The translations under genes were made by a program, and so were the position numbers. From Acidobacteriaceae bacterium (GTDB lineage: Bacteria > Acidobacteriota > Terriglobia > Terriglobales > Acidobacteriaceae): a stretch of DNA of 32,804 nucleotides. The stretch covers positions 1-32,804 of the forward strand of contig PLBW01000197.1 of assembly GCA_003135475.1 (NCBI GenBank), given 5' to 3'. Under the pieces are notes generated by a model. It saw only the letters and a list, made by a program, of their open reading frames with translations, did no database searches and was not told the DNA's origin. Below, one piece after another: positions 29,698 to 32,804 of the stretch (its first letter is position 1; each line of letters opens with the position of its first letter).

Positions 29698-30585
29698 CTA
29701 CAGTTGCACAGCTCGCCTGCGTTGCGCAATTCCCTCTAACGCTGAGAGCGTCTCCTTGGGCAGGTGATAGGACTCGGCGTCGGACGGATAGCTCCCGGCC
29801 TTCACGTCGTCCTTGAAAGCAACCACGGCATTGCCGATCACGGATGCCAGGTCCGCATAGCGACGGACGAACTTGGCTGGCGGCGCAAATGTCAGTCCCA
29901 GCAGATCGTGGAAGACCAGAACCTGCCCATCGCACTCGGGGCCGGCACCGATGCCGATGGTCGGGACCTCCAACTCGCGCGTGATCATGCCGGCGACCTC
30001 GCGCGGGATGCCTTCGAGAACGATGCAACAGGCGCCAGCGCGTTCCAGGGCGATCGCATCGTGCATCAGTTGCTCGACTGCTTGCAGGGTCTTGCCTTGG
30101 ACCTTGTATCCGCCCATGGCGTGCAACGATTGCGGCGTAAGTCCGATGTGGCCGACCACGGGAATCTCGGCCTCTACCATGCGCTCGACCAGGCGGGAGC
30201 GGGTTTCGCCGCCCTCGATTTTCACCGCCTCGGCGCCCGCCTCCTTGATAAAGCGAGCAGCGTTGCGCAGAGCGTCGCGCGAGGTGACGTGGTAGGAAGC
30301 GAAGGGCATGTCGGCCACCAGAAATGCCCGCTTGACGCCGCGCCGTACTGCACGCGTGTGGTGCAGCATCTCCTGCATAGTGACGGGGAGGGTATTTTCA
30401 TAGCCCAGCATCACCATGCCAAGGGAGTCGCCGACCAGGACCATGTCAATGCCGGCCTCATCCACCAGCCGCGCGCTGGGATAGTCGTAGGCGGTCAGAC
30501 AAGTGATGATTTCCTTACGCTGCTTTTTTTCGAGAAGAGTGGAAGAAGTAATCTTCGAGCGGAAGTCCCCGGTGGTGATGCTCAC
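29698..30585 (-). CDS. panB: 3-methyl-2-oxobutanoate hydroxymethyltransferase
   Basis: A 295-residue enzyme that makes ketopantoate from 2-oxoisovalerate using methylene-tetrahydrofolate, the first committed pantothenate step. Visible: ITCLTAYDYPSARLVDEAGID (27-47), VGDSLGMV (51-58), VKIEGGE with the active-site residues, HIGLTPQS and IGIGAGPECDGQVLVFHDLLGL. Residues upstream of 30585 in the open frame are not family-like; the GTG at 30583-30585 has GGAGG six bases before it. It heads the panB-exported protein-panC unit. Confidence 0.95.
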   Translation of the reverse strand: MSITTGDFRSKITSSTLLEKKQRKEIITCLTAYDYPSARLVDEAGIDMVLVGDSLGMVMLGYENTLPVTMQEMLHHTRAVRRGVKRAFLVADMPFASYHVTSRDALRNAARFIKEAGAEAVKIEGGETRSRLVERMVEAEIPVVGHIGLTPQSLHAMGGYKVQGKTLQAVEQLMHDAIALERAGACCIVLEGIPREVAGMITRELEVPTIGIGAGPECDGQVLVFHDLLGLTFAPPAKFVRRYADLASVIGNAVVAFKDDVKAGSYPSDAESYHLPKETLSALEGIAQRRRAVQL

Positions 30586-30837
30586 GATGTCCTCCAGTGC
30601 AGTTCCCCGACCTGGCGGGGATACCGCCTGTATCCGGATAAATTCTACACCCGCGCGACGGCCCAGCCACAGCTTTTTCGATGTAGCCGGATGCCAGGAT
30701 GATGCGAATTGAGGAAGCGAGACTCTACTCCGCGCAGGTGTGATCGTGGATAATCCACCAGCGAACGGAGCGAGTGTATTATCCGGAAAACTTACAGCCT
30801 GGCGGAGCCGGGACACATCGCCGATTGAGGGAAGAAG
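30586..30837. other. Gene-free spacer upstream of panB
   Basis: About 250 bases without a gene. A 13-base palindrome GTGGATAATCCAC lies near 30744-30756. It is not close enough to either gene's start to be called an operator. Confidence 0.35.
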
Positions 30838-31299
30838 CTATGCACGGCGCTTACCGGTTGCCGTTTGCCACGGGCGTTGGGGACGTTCCGCTTCCGGCAG
30901 ATCGCGTCCGCGCACGCGATCGTACATATACGACTCACTTACCGTGCCCAGGCCTTCATTGTAGAGACTGATGGCGCCAATCCCTTCCTTCAGCTCCTCA
31001 GTGAACTGGTGCAACGCCTGGAGGCGATCGGCGGTGGCAGGATACTCGGCCTTGGTGGTCTTCAAGACCTTCTGGTAGCCATGATCGACCAGCTTTGAGA
31101 TCTCGCCATTGAGGAGGTATCCCGGATAGGCGAAGACCTTGACGCCTCCGTCTTCTGTGCGCTCGATGGCGGCAGAACAGTGGTACTTCTTCAGAAATAC
31201 CCGAGTACTCGCGCCCGGAGCTTCCAGCACGTCAAATTCATGACTGCGAAACCACGCCAGCGCGTCTTCGTACGATTTGGCTTTGATCTTCTTGGTCAT
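30838..31299 (-). CDS. Uncharacterised soluble protein
   Basis: A 153-residue basic protein, not recognised. It begins MTKKIKAKSYEDALAWFRSHE, has alternating strands and helices through VFLKKYHCSAAIERTEDGGVKVFAYPGYLL, a helix pair around ADRLQALHQFTEELKEG, and an Arg/Pro-rich C-terminus. There are no membrane or catalytic motifs. The ATG at 31297-31299 follows GGAAGAAG closely; a TTG four codons upstream is less likely. It stands alone. The clean, well-composed frame and absence of a competing frame support it as real. Confidence 0.6.
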   Translation of the reverse strand: MTKKIKAKSYEDALAWFRSHEFDVLEAPGASTRVFLKKYHCSAAIERTEDGGVKVFAYPGYLLNGEISKLVDHGYQKVLKTTKAEYPATADRLQALHQFTEELKEGIGAISLYNEGLGTVSESYMYDRVRGRDLPEAERPQRPWQTATGKRRA

Positions 31300-31582
31300 C
31301 TTCTTCCGCAATACCCTTCGCGAACGACCCTCGTCAGACGGGAGTCACCACCACCGTCTTGGTCATGACATACGATACCGGAATACCGTACTTAGGTTGC
31401 ATCGGCTTCAAGCACACTTTACTGGAGCCGGCATCGCAGAGACTCACACTGTCGCACACTGCACGGGGAAACGGCAACTTACGTTGAGGCCAGAATCACA
31501 AACCTAACCAGTTGTTGCGCCACGAAAAAGGAATGTTTCTCCGGGAAATCGCGCCTGGACGTGATAGAAAAGGCGACAAAGG

Positions 31583-32020
31583 ATGTTGAAAATCCGCCAA
31601 CCGATTTACGACGAGATTCGCCGCCACGGCGAAGAGACGTATCCGTACGAGTGCTGCGGCGCGCTATTGGGCAGGGTCGAAGGTGACACCCGGACCGTGA
31701 GCGGGAGCGTGCGCTGCCGCAACACGCGGACCGACTCTGCAAGCGATCGTTATGAGATTGATCCGGTGGAGGCGGTGCGTATCCAGCGTGACGCGCGGAC
31801 CCGGGGACTCGACATTATCGGCTTCTATCACTCGCATCCCGATCATCCCGCGCAATGGTCGGCCACCGATCTTGCGGAAGCCCACTGGTTTGGCTGTTCT
31901 TATGTGATTACCAGCGTGGAAAAAGGGAAGGCCGCGCTCACAAATTCATTCGAGCTGACCGGCACGGACGAGAACAACAAGAAGCTTGCAGACGAAAAAA
32001 TTGAAGTCATTTCGAAATAA
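31583..32020 (+). CDS. JAMM/M67-family metalloprotease (Mec-like)
   Basis: A 145-residue JAMM (MPN+, M67) zinc protease. The metal set is complete: E23 in PYECCG, H83 and H85 in HSHPDHPAQWSATD, and D96 closing it. Bacterial members of this size trim C-terminal residues from ubiquitin-like sulfur carriers (for example Mec of mycobacteria acting on CysO, or the proteases of HcyS and QbsE systems). The next gene downstream encodes such a carrier with a residue beyond its Gly-Gly, which fits that role. A GACGGGCG hairpin separates the two, 15 bases after this stop. Confidence 0.88.
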   Translation: MLKIRQPIYDEIRRHGEETYPYECCGALLGRVEGDTRTVSGSVRCRNTRTDSASDRYEIDPVEAVRIQRDARTRGLDIIGFYHSHPDHPAQWSATDLAEAHWFGCSYVITSVEKGKAALTNSFELTGTDENNKKLADEKIEVISK

Positions 32021-32034
32021 GCGCGCAAAGGAGC

Positions 32035-32054
32035 GACGGGCGTCCCCGCCCGTC
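32035..32054 (+). terminator. 8-bp GC hairpin between protease and carrier genes
   Basis: GACGGGCG and CGCCCGTC with a 4-base TCCC loop. No T run follows. It may be an interspersed extragenic palindrome or attenuate read-through into the carrier gene. Confidence 0.4.
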
Positions 32055-32127
32055 CACCACCGATTGTCATTTCCTTGTCACTCCCCCCACTTGCATCTTT
32101 GCCTGTCGCCATAGCATCTTTATCTAT

Positions 32128-32403
32128 ATGCCCCAGATACAGATACCCTCTCCGCTTCGTCAATATTCGGGTAAGCAGGCCTCCGTCGAGGTTCCCGCGA
32201 AAACCGTGGGCGAGGCCCTTGATGGCCTCGTTTCGCAACACCCTGAACTGAAGCGGCACCTCTATACAGATGAGGGCAAGCTGCGCGCCTTCGTGAATGT
32301 TTATGTCAACGACGAAGACATGCGCTATCTGCAGAAAGAAGCAACCAAGCTTCAAGACGGTGATACCATTTCCATCGTGCCGTCGATCGCCGGCGGCTAC
32401 TAA
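32128..32403 (+). CDS. CysO/MoaD-like ubiquitin-fold sulfur carrier ending Gly-Gly-Tyr
   Basis: A 91-residue MoaD/ThiS-superfamily protein. The C-terminal part AFVNVYVNDEDMRYLQKEATKLQDGDTISIVPSIAGGY is close to mycobacterial CysO, the sulfur carrier of a cysteine pathway, but one residue (Tyr91) follows the Gly89-Gly90 pair. Carriers are adenylated and thiocarboxylated on the last Gly, so Tyr must be removed first, presumably by the upstream JAMM protease. No ribosome site precedes the ATG. The E1-like gene starts six bases after its stop, so the two are co-expressed. Confidence 0.87.
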   Translation: MPQIQIPSPLRQYSGKQASVEVPAKTVGEALDGLVSQHPELKRHLYTDEGKLRAFVNVYVNDEDMRYLQKEATKLQDGDTISIVPSIAGGY

Positions 32404-32409
32404 GAATTT

Positions 32410-32804
32410 ATGGCTACACTTTCTGAAATAAAACCCATTGACGCCAAATCCGAAGCGGTTCTAAGCAACGACGAAATCTTGCGCTACTCGCGCCATCTCA
32501 TCATGCCCGAGGTGGGCATGGAAGGGCAGCAGAAGCTGAAAGCGGCGAAGGTGCTGTGCATAGGAGCCGGCGGCCTCGGCTCTCCGCTCGCGCTTTACTT
32601 GACCGCAGCCGGCGTCGGCACTCTCGGCATCGTCGACTTCGATGTCGTGGATTACACCAACCTGCAGCGCCAGATTATCCACACCACCGCCGACGTTGGC
32701 CGCAAGAAGCTGGACTCGGCCGCCGACAAGTTAAAAGCGATCAATCCGTTTGTGAATCTGCGCACTTTCGATACGAAGCTGACCAGCGCCAACGCTCTCG
32801 ATCT
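32410..32804 (+). CDS. MoeB/ThiF-family E1-like adenylyltransferase (cut by window end)
   Basis: Starts with ATG at 32410, six bases after the carrier stop, and is open to the last base (131 codons). It reads ILRYSRHLIMPEVGMEGQQKL, then VLCIGAGGLGSPLALYL with the nucleotide-binding GxGxxG, VDFDVVDYTNLQRQI with the Arg finger region, and GRKKLDSAADKLKAINP: the MoeB/MoeZ/ThiF core. It would adenylate the carrier's C-terminal glycine. Whether a C-terminal rhodanese domain follows (MoeZ type), which would supply the sulfur, lies outside the window. Confidence 0.93.
   Translation, partial: MATLSEIKPIDAKSEAVLSNDEILRYSRHLIMPEVGMEGQQKLKAAKVLCIGAGGLGSPLALYLTAAGVGTLGIVDFDVVDYTNLQRQIIHTTADVGRKKLDSAADKLKAINPFVNLRTFDTKLTSANALD

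Noticed and set aside
29693-30028. N-terminal extension of the exported protein frame
   Set aside because: It overlaps panB on the same strand in another frame; the ATG at 29692 starts directly with a signal peptide.
1-32804. tRNA or rRNA genes as integration targets for the islands
   Set aside because: No cloverleaf-like or rRNA-like sequence was recognised by eye on either strand; a covariance-model search would be needed to be certain.

Overview
The window is about 33 kb of a GC-rich (roughly 60%) bacterial chromosome and reads as Acidobacteriota, probably the Terriglobia/Koribacter side. This is inference from gene content: a bacillithiol-type deacetylase, a CarD regulator, a Fis-type HTH gene behind purC-cvpA, a DUF2089/SHOCT-like pair, a bacterial SET protein, and interspersed hairpin motifs between genes. 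No rRNA, tRNA, CRISPR array, transposase or integrase was found. Most of it is housekeeping sequence interrupted by small accessory islands.

Layout. 1-1291: 3' end of a leuB-type dehydrogenase, then a prenyl diphosphate synthase. 1320-3440: three consecutive PIN-toxin/antitoxin pairs, all on the minus strand, two with striking operator-like repeats. 3524-6086: bshB1-like deacetylase, O-methyltransferase, metallo-beta-lactamase-fold hydrolase and rhodanese. 6353-8167: Fis-type HTH, cvpA, purC. 8465-11656: ABM-like protein, SET-domain protein, ssb, malQ. 11688-14746: CDP-alcohol phosphatidyltransferase, greA, carD plus a small partner, and a SHOCT-like/DUF2089 regulatory pair behind a near-consensus promoter. 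14870-17708: an SDR oxidoreductase, a repeat-bearing spacer, a small exported protein, a YjbR protein with a repetitive Lys-rich tail, and an exported NTF2-like candidate.

18010-20177 is an AT-richer foreign island. It holds a vsr-HNH-hypothetical operon divergent from an XRE regulator and an endonuclease VII-like HNH gene, with a perfect inverted repeat between them and a cytosine methyltransferase truncated just after its catalytic PCQ motif. It looks like the remains of a restriction/modification or phage-derived locus.

20350-26757: a STAS protein, pyrD (class 1B), a very large membrane protein combining GH18-like, NodB deacetylase and processive GT2 domains, and a divergent GT39-type glycosyltransferase separated from it by a long inverted repeat. 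26749-30585: the pantothenate genes panB and panC with an exported protein gene between them. Downstream of panC is a 1.4 kb segment (DUF4386 gene plus a 48-residue membrane peptide) bracketed by two near-identical 29-bp copies of the panC 3' end, suggesting an insertion that rebuilt panC's tail.

31583-32804 holds a JAMM protease, a CysO/MoaD-like ubiquitin-fold carrier ending in Gly-Gly-Tyr, and the start of a MoeB/ThiF E1-like enzyme. This is a protein-thiocarboxylate sulfur-transfer set in which the protease probably removes the last Tyr.

The strongest leads are the panC-flanked cassette, the JAMM/GG-Y carrier/E1 set, the triple toxin-antitoxin block with its operators, and the decayed methyltransferase/Vsr island.
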